Positions 48,109 to 58,626 of a DNA stretch of 64,000 nt are shown here, one piece after another. The stretch comes from Sulfolobus sp. A20 (GTDB taxonomy: Archaea; Thermoproteota; Thermoprotei_A; Sulfolobales; Sulfolobaceae): contig NZ_CP017006.1 of the NCBI RefSeq assembly GCF_001719125.1, forward strand, positions 1,936,384 through 2,000,383, given 5' to 3'. The translations under genes and the position numbers were made by a program. How positions within the stretch are numbered: position 1 is the first letter of the stretch; each line of letters starts with the position of its first letter. Below the pieces are notes generated by a model. The model did not search any database. It had not been told where the DNA came from and was given only the letters and a program-made list of their open reading frames with translations.

Positions 48109-51100
48109 ATGTGGAGCTTTGTATTCTTAATATTCTTAACGTTAAGTGGAATTGTAGTACCCATGAGTATGTTTAATTCATTCCATCAAGTTACTGCATT
48201 GTTGCCTAACAATTACTATGTAACTGTTTCTATTGTATTACCTCCTAAAAATTTACCACTATTGCAACAGTACGTACAAGATCATGTAGTATTAAATCAA
48301 ACTGAGGTTGAAAGGCTATTTGTTCCACAAAAAGAAATTACTCAAATAATTTCCAAGTTGAGAAATTATAATATTTCTGCAGTTAATTATCTTAATGTTA
48401 TACTAGCCTCTGGCAAAGTTGGTGAATTGGAGGAAGCATTAAATGGGAAGTTTTACGTTTATGCTGTTGACGGGATAAGATTTTATGAATTTTCTGGCTC
48501 CCCAACATTTTCCAATGTAATAGTAATAGGTACAAATGTGACCTCATTATTTTTGAAAAAGCCTACTACATTGTATAATATTACTCAAGCTGTTGCATAT
48601 ACTGCGGTTTATCCTAATGAACTCATTAAAGCATATAACGTTAGTTGGTTACAAGAAAATAATATTACTGGAAAAGGAACAGCAATAGGTATTTTAGATT
48701 TTTATGGTGATCCATATATTCAGCAGCAGATTCAAGCTTTTGATTCATCATTCAACATTTCGAATCCTCCATACCTCAAAATAGTGCCGATTGGTGCATA
48801 CAATCCAAACGAAGGTATTTCAACAGGTTGGGCCATGGAGATTTCATTAGATGTAGAGTATGCCCATATTATTGCTCCAGATGCGGGTATAGTTCTATAT
48901 GTAGCTAACCCTAGCATTCCTTTACCAGCCATAATTGCATATATTGATCAGCAAGATGAAGTTAACGTTTTATCTCAAAGCTTTGGAATTCCGGAACTAT
49001 ATGTTGACTTAGGATTGATACCATTATCATATGTAAATTCACTAATGTATGAATACTGGTTAGGCGAAGTAGAGGGTATAACGTTCGTAGCTGCATCTGG
49101 TGATGCAGGGGGAAATGGGTATAATTATTATTTATCCCCAGAGGGATCAGTAATATTCCCAGCATCAATACCATACGTTCTAGCTGTAGGAGGGTCTTCC
49201 TTATACTTTTCTCAGAATGGGGTAATACAGACTGCATGGAGTGGAGAAAGTGTGATTGGGGCTAGTACAGGAGGATATAGCAGTATATTTCCTGCCCCAT
49301 ATTATCAAAACATTACTGGATATAGACTAGTTCCCGATGTAGTGGCTGATGCTAATCCTTATACTGGGGCCTATATTCTATACTATTATAATCAGACGTA
49401 CTTAGTAGGAGGAACGTCTCTTGCAACTCCAATGGTTTCAGCTATGATTGATCTTCTTTCTCAAAAGTATGGTAAACTAGGTTTCATTAATACATATTTA
49501 TACGAATTGAAAGATACCAAGGCTATATTACCAATAGAGTTTGGTTATAATACTCCGTACTATGTCAACTCCTCCTTAAACCCGGTAACTGGATTAGGAT
49601 CTATAAACGCCGGCTATTTATTTACATTATTACCAAAAGTTCTTAATCAGCCTAAAATTTCAGTTGTAGTATATAATACTACATACCTTGATGGTCAACA
49701 AGTTAAGGTTGTTGCTAACGTATCTGGCGAGATATTGTCTAAATCGGTAACAGGTTATGTGTATAATGGTAGTTCTATTGTAGATGTATTTCCTCTAACC
49801 TTTAATGGTACATCTTTCGTCGGAAAGTTTATAGCACAAGGTAGTGGTGTGCAAGAGGTTATTGTAAAAGATGGGAATTTAACTGGTTTTACATATATAA
49901 CCGTTGGTTATCAAGCACAGTTTCTATTTCCACCAGTTGCCTTATTCCCAGAACCTGAGTCTGTTCCAATATTGGTTCAGTTGACGTATCCTAATGGTTC
50001 TGTAGTTTCCAAACCACCCTCAAACCTAACTATTAACGTATATAAATACGATCTCATAACCGGAAAAAATGTTCTAGTATCTAGTATGAGTCTAAGTAGG
50101 CAAGTTGAGTTTAATCTAACTTTATTAGGTATAACAATTCAATCCCAATATCTAGGTGCTACATTCCAATTACCTAACAATTTAAGCGGGGTTTATTTCG
50201 TTAGTATTCCAAACGTTTTCGGTTTCGATGAATTCGTAGCAGGAATATATCTGCTCGATGCGGTTTACCCGCCAATATTTACAGAGCCATTGACCGTGGC
50301 GCCAGGACAAAATGTTACTATTCTTGCCGAAACTTTAGCCTTAGGAGAGCCCAATTTAACAATAAGCTTTTATAACGAGAGCGGTTATAATGTATACTCA
50401 ATACCCGTTAATAGTATACTGTATCAAAATACCTTAGTATATATAACACAAATTAAAATGCCTGATCTTAAGCCAGGGTACTATTTAGTCGTAGCAAAAG
50501 CTACGTATAACGGCTCAAACTTCACTGCAGAGGGTGTTGGAATAACACAGATATACGTAGCTCCGTATACGATTAATGTAAAAGTTAATATTTATCCGTC
50601 TGATGTGATGTATGAAAATGAAAATTTAACCGTAATTGCGAATATAACTTATCCTAATGGCACAGAAGTTAAGTACGGTACTTTCTCCGCTATTATAATA
50701 CCAGCATATATGTTAAGTAATTTTGATAATTTAGAGTTACAATATAGCGTCCCACTAACATATGATAATGGAAGTTGGATAGGTAATTTTCAAATTCCTA
50801 ATGGGAATCAAAATAATCCATTCAGTTTATCGCCTTACGGCATATCTGGCTATTGGTACGTTTATATAGAAGGTATAAACGAAGATGGTCTTCCAATAAG
50901 TTTTCCAGCTTCATTAGATATAAACTCGTTGACCATCAACCCGATAACTCCAAATAAAGAATTTGTAGTTTTACCCTATATCTACGTTAATTTATTTAAT
51001 GGTACTTTGGCCTATAACGAGTACATTAATGAGGCATTAATATTTAACCATAATGCAACTTTTATTAATAGTATAATAAATAAGCTAGTAGTAGTTAACG

Positions 51101-51339
51101 GTTCAGTTGATCTCATAAATTCCAAAGTGATGAATATTAGTGTTTTAAATGCTAAAATTTTAAATATAAATAGTAGCTATTACCATACGAGCACCGTAAG
51201 TATTACCTCTACTCCTACCTACATTAGGTCCTCTAATACTACTGTTAGTACAAATAATCTTTTACTTCCGATAGGAATTCTAATAGATGTTGTTACTATA
51301 ATCACAGTGTTTCTGCTGAGGAGAAAAGGATATAAATGA
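48109..51339 (+). CDS. Membrane-anchored sedolisin (S53) acid protease
   Basis: 1076 residues. N-terminal signal peptide (residues 1-30), a pro-kumamolisin-type propeptide (about 40-165), then the catalytic domain: Glu244 and Asp248 (E-x3-D), Asp332 in ASGDAGG and Ser437 in GGTSLATP. That is the Ser-Glu-Asp set of sedolisins, which work at low pH. About 550 residues of beta-rich, Asn-rich repeats with many glycosylation sites follow, and a C-terminal membrane helix (LLLPIGILIDVVTIITVFL) with RRKGYK. It acts on the outer cell surface, for nutrient proteins or surface processing. ATG at 48109. Confidence 0.92.
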   Translation: MWSFVFLIFLTLSGIVVPMSMFNSFHQVTALLPNNYYVTVSIVLPPKNLPLLQQYVQDHVVLNQTEVERLFVPQKEITQIISKLRNYNISAVNYLNVILASGKVGELEEALNGKFYVYAVDGIRFYEFSGSPTFSNVIVIGTNVTSLFLKKPTTLYNITQAVAYTAVYPNELIKAYNVSWLQENNITGKGTAIGILDFYGDPYIQQQIQAFDSSFNISNPPYLKIVPIGAYNPNEGISTGWAMEISLDVEYAHIIAPDAGIVLYVANPSIPLPAIIAYIDQQDEVNVLSQSFGIPELYVDLGLIPLSYVNSLMYEYWLGEVEGITFVAASGDAGGNGYNYYLSPEGSVIFPASIPYVLAVGGSSLYFSQNGVIQTAWSGESVIGASTGGYSSIFPAPYYQNITGYRLVPDVVADANPYTGAYILYYYNQTYLVGGTSLATPMVSAMIDLLSQKYGKLGFINTYLYELKDTKAILPIEFGYNTPYYVNSSLNPVTGLGSINAGYLFTLLPKVLNQPKISVVVYNTTYLDGQQVKVVANVSGEILSKSVTGYVYNGSSIVDVFPLTFNGTSFVGKFIAQGSGVQEVIVKDGNLTGFTYITVGYQAQFLFPPVALFPEPESVPILVQLTYPNGSVVSKPPSNLTINVYKYDLITGKNVLVSSMSLSRQVEFNLTLLGITIQSQYLGATFQLPNNLSGVYFVSIPNVFGFDEFVAGIYLLDAVYPPIFTEPLTVAPGQNVTILAETLALGEPNLTISFYNESGYNVYSIPVNSILYQNTLVYITQIKMPDLKPGYYLVVAKATYNGSNFTAEGVGITQIYVAPYTINVKVNIYPSDVMYENENLTVIANITYPNGTEVKYGTFSAIIIPAYMLSNFDNLELQYSVPLTYDNGSWIGNFQIPNGNQNNPFSLSPYGISGYWYVYIEGINEDGLPISFPASLDINSLTINPITPNKEFVVLPYIYVNLFNGTLAYNEYINEALIFNHNATFINSIINKLVVVNGSVDLINSKVMNISVLNAKILNINSSYYHTSTVSITSTPTYIRSSNTTVSTNNLLLPIGILIDVVTIITVFLLRRKGYK

Positions 51340-51341
51340 AC

Positions 51342-51692
51342 TTACTTCACTGATGTTATCATTCCTATCCACTGATTTTGGTCATACATAATATATTGTA
51401 TATGTATGTTAACTTTTTTCTTACCCGTCTTGGTTTTTAGTGTTATGGGATATATAAAGTAATATATGTCTCCCTCAGTATCTACCTCAGCTCTTTCAGG
51501 AAATTCTACTGAATATCCGTACTGATTAGCTAGTTCCTCAATTTTTACAGTTAGTCTAGTTATAATATCCTTCATTGATTCGCCATATATTGGTTCAAAA
51601 CTTAAGGCCCTAAGTTCCTTCTTGAACGCCAATATACTTTCATTGTATTTCTTCTTTTTCTGTCTCTCTTTGCTTTTTTCTTTTATGGTCAC
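51342..51692 (-). CDS. Hypothetical protein, 116 aa
   Basis: Not recognised. A basic N-terminus (KEKSKERQKKKK) is followed by a helix and a strand-rich C-terminal half. No cysteines, no membrane segment. The start is a GTG at 51692. It lies 32 bases after the stop of the 265-aa gene on the same strand. Confidence 0.65.
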   Translation of the reverse strand: MTIKEKSKERQKKKKYNESILAFKKELRALSFEPIYGESMKDIITRLTVKIEELANQYGYSVEFPERAEVDTEGDIYYFIYPITLKTKTGKKKVNIHIQYIMYDQNQWIGMITSVK

Positions 51693-51724
51693 GATTTTTC
51701 TTTTGCTATCAATAGTATATAAAC

Positions 51725-52522
51725 CTAAAAGTAATTGAGGTTAGTTATAATCATCTGATATATTTCGTATGTTTTCTTTTGGAATTCATTTTTAATTTCT
51801 TTTTCTTTTATGGTCATACTTCCTTCTTTTTCTATTATTTTTATAGTATCTATAATATTATTAGATATTAGTATATTATCAAAGTATAAACTCTTAGACG
51901 ATGCTAAATAGTATATATATGGAGAAATGTATTCCAGAAATTCATTAACTTTATCTGACAATTGGAAAGCTCTTATTGCGTTATCTCTTCTAATGTTCTT
52001 TGCCCAAGGATATTTTACCTTAATTTCTTCCATCAACTTACTATCGTAAGCGATATCATTAATTATATATAAATCATCAATCTTCATCTCTTCTAATCTT
52101 TTATTGTATAAATCATAAATAAATTCACTAAAATCGGTCTTAAAGAAATCTAAATTAGAATACATAGGATAGGTATCTATATTATTTAAAGTGGAATACT
52201 CCTTAATCTTATCATAGGCAATCTCAATACTTTTCTCTAATATCTCATATCTCAAGGGAGAGTTAGTAAACTTAGAGGACATTCCGTATAAACTTATTGT
52301 ATCAACCCACAATAGAGTTTCAAATGCTTGAGATAACTGTGGTGTGGTTATGTAAACTATTTTCTTTGACAAGTATTTCTTAGGCCACTCTCTAAGTCTG
52401 ATAAGAAGCGGGGGCTTAGAATAGTATAGGGTTTCAAAGTATCCACCGTTAAACAGTCTATAAACTTTTATTGATGCTTCTCTATCAATTCCTAACTTCT
52501 CAGCAAATTTGATAAAATTCAT
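51725..52522 (-). CDS. Hypothetical helical protein, 265 aa
   Basis: No family recognised. Rich in Ile, Tyr, Lys and Glu, mostly helical, without cysteines. The position downstream of the malonyl-CoA reductase gene (32-base gap, same strand) may mean co-transcription. ATG at 52522. Confidence 0.7.
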   Translation of the reverse strand: MNFIKFAEKLGIDREASIKVYRLFNGGYFETLYYSKPPLLIRLREWPKKYLSKKIVYITTPQLSQAFETLLWVDTISLYGMSSKFTNSPLRYEILEKSIEIAYDKIKEYSTLNNIDTYPMYSNLDFFKTDFSEFIYDLYNKRLEEMKIDDLYIINDIAYDSKLMEEIKVKYPWAKNIRRDNAIRAFQLSDKVNEFLEYISPYIYYLASSKSLYFDNILISNNIIDTIKIIEKEGSMTIKEKEIKNEFQKKTYEIYQMIITNLNYF

Positions 52523-52554
52523 TAAGGTAAAATAAGAATGTATAATAAAAAGAG

Positions 52555-53660
<1,106 letters not shown>

Positions 53661-53811
53661 TATAAGCTTACTTTAAAAATATAAGTTTTAGAATTTTTTG
53701 GTTATATATATTATTAAGACATTACTCAGAATTTTTTGTATTAAATATAAATGACGGCAAGTTAATCATAACATAAAAAATATAATTTTTAGGGTCAATA
53801 TTCAACTTGAC

Positions 53812-54795
53812 GTGAAAAAACTTATATACATTAATTATCCCATTCCCCTAATAGGGCATATCGCATTTGGCATAGTTGACCGTGGAACTAATCTTCTTCA
53901 AATAAGACCTTTTAGTAATTGTCCAATGAGTTGTATTTTTTGTTCAGTAGATGCTGGACCAAATTCAAGATATAGAGTTACTGAGTTTATCGTTAACTCA
54001 GACCATTTACTTGATTGGAGTTATTATGTGATTTCGAAAAAGATACATAAAGTTAACGTCTTGATTGACGGAGTAGGAGAGCCGATCCTCCACCCGGAAA
54101 TACATAAAATAATTAAAGGTTTAAAAGGAAATCCTAAGGTAAATGAAGTCGCGATAGAAACTCACGGCTTGACATTAAATAAGGCAAATATAAACAAGTT
54201 AGTGGACGCGGGATTGGATAGATTAAATGTATCTATCGATAGTTTAGATATTAATAAGGCAAAGTCTCTTACTGGACATAAAGGATATGATATAAATAAG
54301 ATTCTTGAAGTACTGATTTATGCTAAGCTTCAAGGCATAGATGTATTGTTAACCCCAGTTTGGTTACCTGGTATCAACGATGAAGATATCGTGGAAATAG
54401 TAAAAACTGCTAAAGATTATAATTTTAAAATTGGAATTCAAAAATTTATAAAACATAAGTATGGTAGAGGGAATGATATAAAAGAAGTTGGCTGGAAAGA
54501 GTTTTATAATTATTTAGACGACTTAGAAAAGATCACAATGGTGAGGCTAAAATTATCGCCTATGGATTTCGAGATATTTCCAGACATTAGATTAGGCCCC
54601 GTTTTTGATATAGGAGAGAGAGTTATAGGTGAAGTTATAAGCGAGGGATGGATGAGGAATGAAATGATAGTTAAGGCTAAAAACAGAGTAATAACCCTAG
54701 TTGATGCAAATGATTTAGACGTCGGGATGGAAGTTAAGGTAAGAATTATTAGAAATAAAGACGAAATATATTTAGCTAGGCTTGACTGGCAATGA
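53812..54795 (+). CDS. Radical SAM protein with C-terminal TRAM-like domain
   Basis: 327 residues. CPMSCIFC near residue 40 gives the three [4Fe-4S] cysteines (C-x3-C-x2-C), and IDGVGEP the next radical SAM motif. The last 50 residues, ending MEVKVRIIRNKDEIYLARL, resemble a small RNA-binding TRAM barrel. This suggests a modification of RNA or a translation factor, but the substrate is open. The start is a GTG at 53812. It convergently overlaps a methyltransferase gene by 20 bases. Confidence 0.85.
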   Translation: MKKLIYINYPIPLIGHIAFGIVDRGTNLLQIRPFSNCPMSCIFCSVDAGPNSRYRVTEFIVNSDHLLDWSYYVISKKIHKVNVLIDGVGEPILHPEIHKIIKGLKGNPKVNEVAIETHGLTLNKANINKLVDAGLDRLNVSIDSLDINKAKSLTGHKGYDINKILEVLIYAKLQGIDVLLTPVWLPGINDEDIVEIVKTAKDYNFKIGIQKFIKHKYGRGNDIKEVGWKEFYNYLDDLEKITMVRLKLSPMDFEIFPDIRLGPVFDIGERVIGEVISEGWMRNEMIVKAKNRVITLVDANDLDVGMEVKVRIIRNKDEIYLARLDWQ

Positions 54796-55507
54796 TGGTC
54801 ATTTCAGGGTCTGCTATTGTGAATTTCTTCCACGAGTATCCCGAAAGTATTTCAATTGCCTTCAAGCCGGATTTCTTTAACAGAGCTAGAGCTTCATGAA
54901 GACTGTATAGTCTTTGTGAATAATTTATTTCTCCCACTAACTTTCCATCCATATAATATTTTCTATACACGTTTAACCTTGACGTCTCTTGATCGAAGTC
55001 TACCTTAGAGTAAACCAGATAAGGTGGTATAAACATATAGTATTCACTAGGTTTATTGTAAATTATGTAATCTCTATTATCAAGGTTTATTATTACTAAA
55101 CCATTACTTGATTGTCTTAACGATTCTAGTATTTTTATGTCATCTTCCTCCGTGTAATAACCTAGGCTATTATTAATATTTATTACCAGATCATATTTTT
55201 CATCGCCTATTATATCCTTTAGTCGTCTCATATCCCCTACAATAAAATTACCATTTGATATATTATTTCTTGCCATACTTATCATTTTCTCCGAAATGTC
55301 TACCCCTGTAACTTTATACCCTTTTTTAGAAAGAAAATATGCAACCCTTCCCACGCCACAAGGGACGTCCAAGACTTTCTTTCCAAGCTTATACTTACTA
55401 ACGGCTTCATCAATCCAATTAGCCCATCTTTCTCCTTCGTCCCAAACTTTTAGCATCTCTCTAATATACAAATCAGACTCAAATACCCTTAACCACTCTT
55501 CGCTCAT
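54776..55507 (-). CDS. Class I SAM-dependent methyltransferase
   Basis: 243 residues. Motif I VLDVPCGVGRVAYFL (near residue 47), motif II TGVDISEKMI and the FIVGDMRRL acidic loop are clear. Substrate unknown; the closest general groups are small-molecule methyltransferases. ATG at 55507. It diverges from a secreted protein gene over 35 bases. Confidence 0.86.
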   Translation of the reverse strand: MSEEWLRVFESDLYIREMLKVWDEGERWANWIDEAVSKYKLGKKVLDVPCGVGRVAYFLSKKGYKVTGVDISEKMISMARNNISNGNFIVGDMRRLKDIIGDEKYDLVININNSLGYYTEEDDIKILESLRQSSNGLVIINLDNRDYIIYNKPSEYYMFIPPYLVYSKVDFDQETSRLNVYRKYYMDGKLVGEINYSQRLYSLHEALALLKKSGLKAIEILSGYSWKKFTIADPEMTIIASQA

Positions 55508-55542
55508 AATTTTTATTAACTCAAAAGTAAGTTATTAAATAT

Positions 55543-56112
55543 ATGCTTTATCGTACGTTCTTAATAATTCTATTTTTAACGCTTATAGCCTCGACAGTAC
55601 CCTTATACCCTCACGAGAATTTTACTTATAGTGTTCAAATAATAGATGGTGATAAATTATATCTATACACATATAATTACACTATATTAAATTTAAATCC
55701 GCTAACATATAACCTTTCGATAATTTCCACCAATGGTCAGACGATTTTTACCAAATACTATATCTCTTACCAAAATAGCCAGTTATTTCCAACAGAATTT
55801 CCTATAGATGGCAGTCAGATACATAATCTAACGTTTATTTCAGCTTCCTTAAAAAATGATGTAAATACTTCTTTTTATAAGGGATACGTTGAGATAGACA
55901 ACTCTTCTATAGAAATAAATCTAGTTTATCGTGATGGAGTTCTCTATAAAATAAATGGATCCAGTAACAATATAATGCTTTATGTTACGCTAATTAATAG
56001 TTCAAGTAACTCTGCGATAAGAACCCACGTATATGATTATCTTCCCTTAATAGTAGTATTAGCAGTTATAATAATTGCAATAATAGTTTTAGTAAAGATT
56101 GGAAAAATCTAA
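55543..56112 (+). CDS. Secreted, C-terminally anchored hypothetical protein, 189 aa
   Basis: A signal peptide (MLYRTFLIILFLTLIAST), an Asn/Tyr/Ser-rich extracellular part with several N-x-S/T sites, and a C-terminal helix followed by KIGKI. Same plan as the protein at 9009 but shorter. No known domain. Confidence 0.75.
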   Translation: MLYRTFLIILFLTLIASTVPLYPHENFTYSVQIIDGDKLYLYTYNYTILNLNPLTYNLSIISTNGQTIFTKYYISYQNSQLFPTEFPIDGSQIHNLTFISASLKNDVNTSFYKGYVEIDNSSIEINLVYRDGVLYKINGSSNNIMLYVTLINSSSNSAIRTHVYDYLPLIVVLAVIIIAIIVLVKIGKI

Positions 56113-57008
56113 AGGAGAAGCGGTAATATAATTGGTATAGCGAAAGTTAATAAAAAACCCGTTATCATCGCGGTAATAGCGTACTCTTTACCTAACGTTT
56201 CGACATAAAGAGGAAGCGTAGTATCCATTGCTGTAGCTCCACCTACTGCTATTGCAGACTTAGGTTCAAATCTCAGCCTTAACAATAGAGGTACAAATAC
56301 GTAAGTCAGCTGTTCTCTTAAGAAATTTATAAGAAACGCTAAAGTACCTAAATAAGGGTTGACTTCTAAAGCTACTAATGGACCCACATAACTATACCAT
56401 CCACTAGCTAGTGATATAACTAATGAAACATTTATGGGTGCTACGTGCATTAAAAATAATAAGGCTCCTATGATAACATCTCCTATAACTGTTATAAGTA
56501 TGGATAATAAGGCATCTTTTCCACCGTCTATTATTAACTTGATATTGAACTCTTTACCCATAATATAGCCAAGTATGGAAGCCAATGCGTACAGTTCATA
56601 GTTTATTATGCCCACTAAGAATAATCGATTAACACGTATGAATACCCCTATTATCCATCCTAGAATGAAAGGGATCATGTATTTAGTAATTATTATTTTC
56701 TCGTTTCGATTATTTAATTTTCTACCATTAATCTTTTCCTTATGCATTAATAATGACTTGTTGGTGACTACAATAAATCCCAAGAGGTACGTTACGATTA
56801 TAGAAAGAATGGAAAATATGAGTGATATAGAGAGTAAACTAACTATCTGGATTCCTAATACTTCTTCACCAGCCCAAAAGGATATTGAGAAAATTAACAA
56901 AATTACTATTACATCGGTAAACTTCTCGATAGCCTTATAATATTTTATTTTTCCCAAGATCAAAAATATTATATAAAGTATTATAAAAAGTAAGGAGCTC
57001 GTGCTCAA
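56109..57008 (-). CDS. LysO/DUF340-family exporter
   Basis: 299 residues with about eight membrane helices. The C-terminal signature AIAVGGATAMDTTLPLYVETLGKEYAITAMITGFLL is that of the LysO (YbjE) family, which exports lysine and thialysine in E. coli. The substrate in archaea is not known. The TTG start at 57008 is uncertain. It lies 19 bases after a small winged-helix regulator gene on the same strand. Confidence 0.82.
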   Translation of the reverse strand: MSTSSLLFIILYIIFLILGKIKYYKAIEKFTDVIVILLIFSISFWAGEEVLGIQIVSLLSISLIFSILSIIVTYLLGFIVVTNKSLLMHKEKINGRKLNNRNEKIIITKYMIPFILGWIIGVFIRVNRLFLVGIINYELYALASILGYIMGKEFNIKLIIDGGKDALLSILITVIGDVIIGALLFLMHVAPINVSLVISLASGWYSYVGPLVALEVNPYLGTLAFLINFLREQLTYVFVPLLLRLRFEPKSAIAVGGATAMDTTLPLYVETLGKEYAITAMITGFLLTFAIPIILPLLL

Positions 57009-57026
57009 TTTAGTTTCGATAATTCT

Positions 57027-57287
57027 TTATTCTTCCTCAATTATATACTTTTCAAGTAAGTTGTAGTTTTTGGTTACCCTATACAACGATTTTGAACCTT
57101 TATTGATTTTCATTATTAATCCAAATTTCTCTAGAATTTCTAAATGATATTTTATTGTAGAATAATTTAAATTGAGTTTTCTGGCTAACTCGTATGCACT
57201 TTGTGGATTATTTTTCAATTCATTTAATATCTTTTTTCTAGTATCCCAACCCTTGTTTTGGAAGATCTCCTCTATTTTCAGTAGCAT
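57027..57287 (-). CDS. ArsR-type winged-helix regulator
   Basis: 86 residues that make a single winged helix (recognition helix NYSTIKYHLEILEKFGLI). No metal-site cysteines. It is directly upstream of the LysO-type gene, which it may regulate. ATG at 57287, with a short intergenic region before it. Confidence 0.83.
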   Translation of the reverse strand: MLLKIEEIFQNKGWDTRKKILNELKNNPQSAYELARKLNLNYSTIKYHLEILEKFGLIMKINKGSKSLYRVTKNYNLLEKYIIEEE

Positions 57288-57338
57288 ATGTTAAAATATG
57301 TAAAGCTTGATAAAACTCTAAGCCTTAGTACAAGTGTT

Positions 57339-57467
57339 CTAATCTCTTTCATTGGTAGAAAAAATGAATTTAATTGCTATAAGAACGAGTGGAATTACAA
57401 ATAATTGAGACAATGTAAAAGATAATAGAATGTTAGCTATTACAAAACCTAGTAATAACTTATCCAT
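57339..57467 (-). CDS. Small membrane protein, 42 aa
   Basis: An open frame too short for most gene finders: ATG 57467 to TAG 57339, MDKLLLGFVIANILLS and on to FIFSTNERD. It is one long hydrophobic stretch, probably two short helices, with charged ends. It sits between two membrane or regulator genes on the same strand. The start lies 30 bases below the stop of the 94-aa membrane protein gene, so co-transcription is likely. Confidence 0.5.
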   Translation of the reverse strand: MDKLLLGFVIANILLSFTLSQLFVIPLVLIAIKFIFSTNERD

Positions 57468-57497
57468 ATGTAAAATGTAGAGCCAGAATATTTAAAT

Positions 57498-57782
57498 TTA
57501 AAATTTAAAACCTTGATGTCTGATAATACTTTTGAAAAACACAAACAATAGTAGTAATAATATTACAATGGTACTAAATGAGTAAAATTCGCTATGAAGC
57601 CCTAAAAGGAATAATATAAGTAATGGTATAGGAATGAAAAATTTTATAAAAGGATAGCCTTCGATAAAGACTCCAGCTAATGCTGCCGGGATTAAAGCAA
57701 TAGGATAGAATATCGCAAGAATAAGAAGAATGATTATTACAATAAAAAGTAACACGTTAAGGTTGAACTTCTGTGACAACAT
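57498..57782 (-). CDS. Hypothetical membrane protein, 94 aa
   Basis: Three hydrophobic helices (residues 9-28, 33-45 with a Pro/Gly-rich turn, and about 50-86), with a basic C-terminus IIRHQGFKF. No family is recognised. ATG at 57782. Confidence 0.68.
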   Translation of the reverse strand: MLSQKFNLNVLLFIVIIILLILAIFYPIALIPAALAGVFIEGYPFIKFFIPIPLLILFLLGLHSEFYSFSTIVILLLLLFVFFKSIIRHQGFKF

Positions 57783-57813
57783 ATATTTATAATTATGAAA
57801 ACCATTATAAAAA

Positions 57814-58626
57814 TTATAGCTTATCTAGAATTGAATGAAATTCTTTTATGTGATCCCTATAACTGCTAAAGAATCTAGCTCTTTCAATTTCGTTATCGGT
57901 AATTTCTACTACTCCTCTATCCTCATAGAATAATTTTAATTTTAGCTTAGTCTCTCCAAGCGGAGAGATTACTCTGGACCCTCCCCAAAAATATTCCTCC
58001 TCTTGACTACCTACTACGTTAACGAAAACTGACCAAACAGTATTCATTAATGAATGAGCCTTCAGTAAGGCATCCCAATTATCCTCAATCATTAGTCTTT
58101 CGCTTAGTTTTCTCATTGGTGAGGCTGATGGGATAAAAATAGCGTCAGCACCTAACAATGCTATAGCCTCTATTGGTTCTGGATGCCATGCATCTTCACA
58201 GATTACTACTCCAAATCGTGTTCCCTTATATTCAAAAACTTTTAAGTCCTTAAGAGGATCACCCCTTTGAAAATATCTTCGCTCTTCAAATAATCCATAT
58301 GTAGGAAGATAGAATTTATACACGTAGTCTAATTTTCCATTAATAACTACTGCTGCTGAGTTTCTAATTATTCCCTTTCTCATCTCCTTTAATGTTCCGA
58401 AAATTGCACATTTGCTTACTTTTTCTGCAATCTTCTCCGTTACCTTCATAGCCTCTTTGTATACCTCATAGGTTAGATCTTTTAAGATATATCCGGTCAA
58501 CGATAACTCTGGGAAAACTATACAATCTGCAGTGCTTGTCTCTATAATCTCAATGTGCTTATCGAAGTTTTTGTTAATATTACCTAAATACGACCTTATT
58601 TGAGCTAATTCTACTGTTATACCCAT
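57814..58626 (-). CDS. Carbon-nitrogen hydrolase, probable glutaminase subunit of NAD synthetase
   Basis: 270 residues of the nitrilase fold with the full triad Glu40, Lys104 and Cys143 (FPELSLTGY, YKFYLPTYGLFEERRYF and VICEDAW). The FEERRYF and CEDAW wording is that of the glutaminase half of glutamine-dependent NAD synthetases. It follows nadE with a 10-base overlap (ATGGGTATAA), so the two probably form a split-subunit enzyme that feeds ammonia from glutamine. Confidence 0.85.
   Translation of the reverse strand: MGITVELAQIRSYLGNINKNFDKHIEIIETSTADCIVFPELSLTGYILKDLTYEVYKEAMKVTEKIAEKVSKCAIFGTLKEMRKGIIRNSAAVVINGKLDYVYKFYLPTYGLFEERRYFQRGDPLKDLKVFEYKGTRFGVVICEDAWHPEPIEAIALLGADAIFIPSASPMRKLSERLMIEDNWDALLKAHSLMNTVWSVFVNVVGSQEEEYFWGGSRVISPLGETKLKLKLFYEDRGVVEITDNEIERARFFSSYRDHIKEFHSILDKL

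Noticed and set aside
51674-51830. The phrase MTIKEK and its surrounding 16 bases occur in two neighbouring genes
   Set aside because: Too short and low in complexity; the proteins share nothing else.
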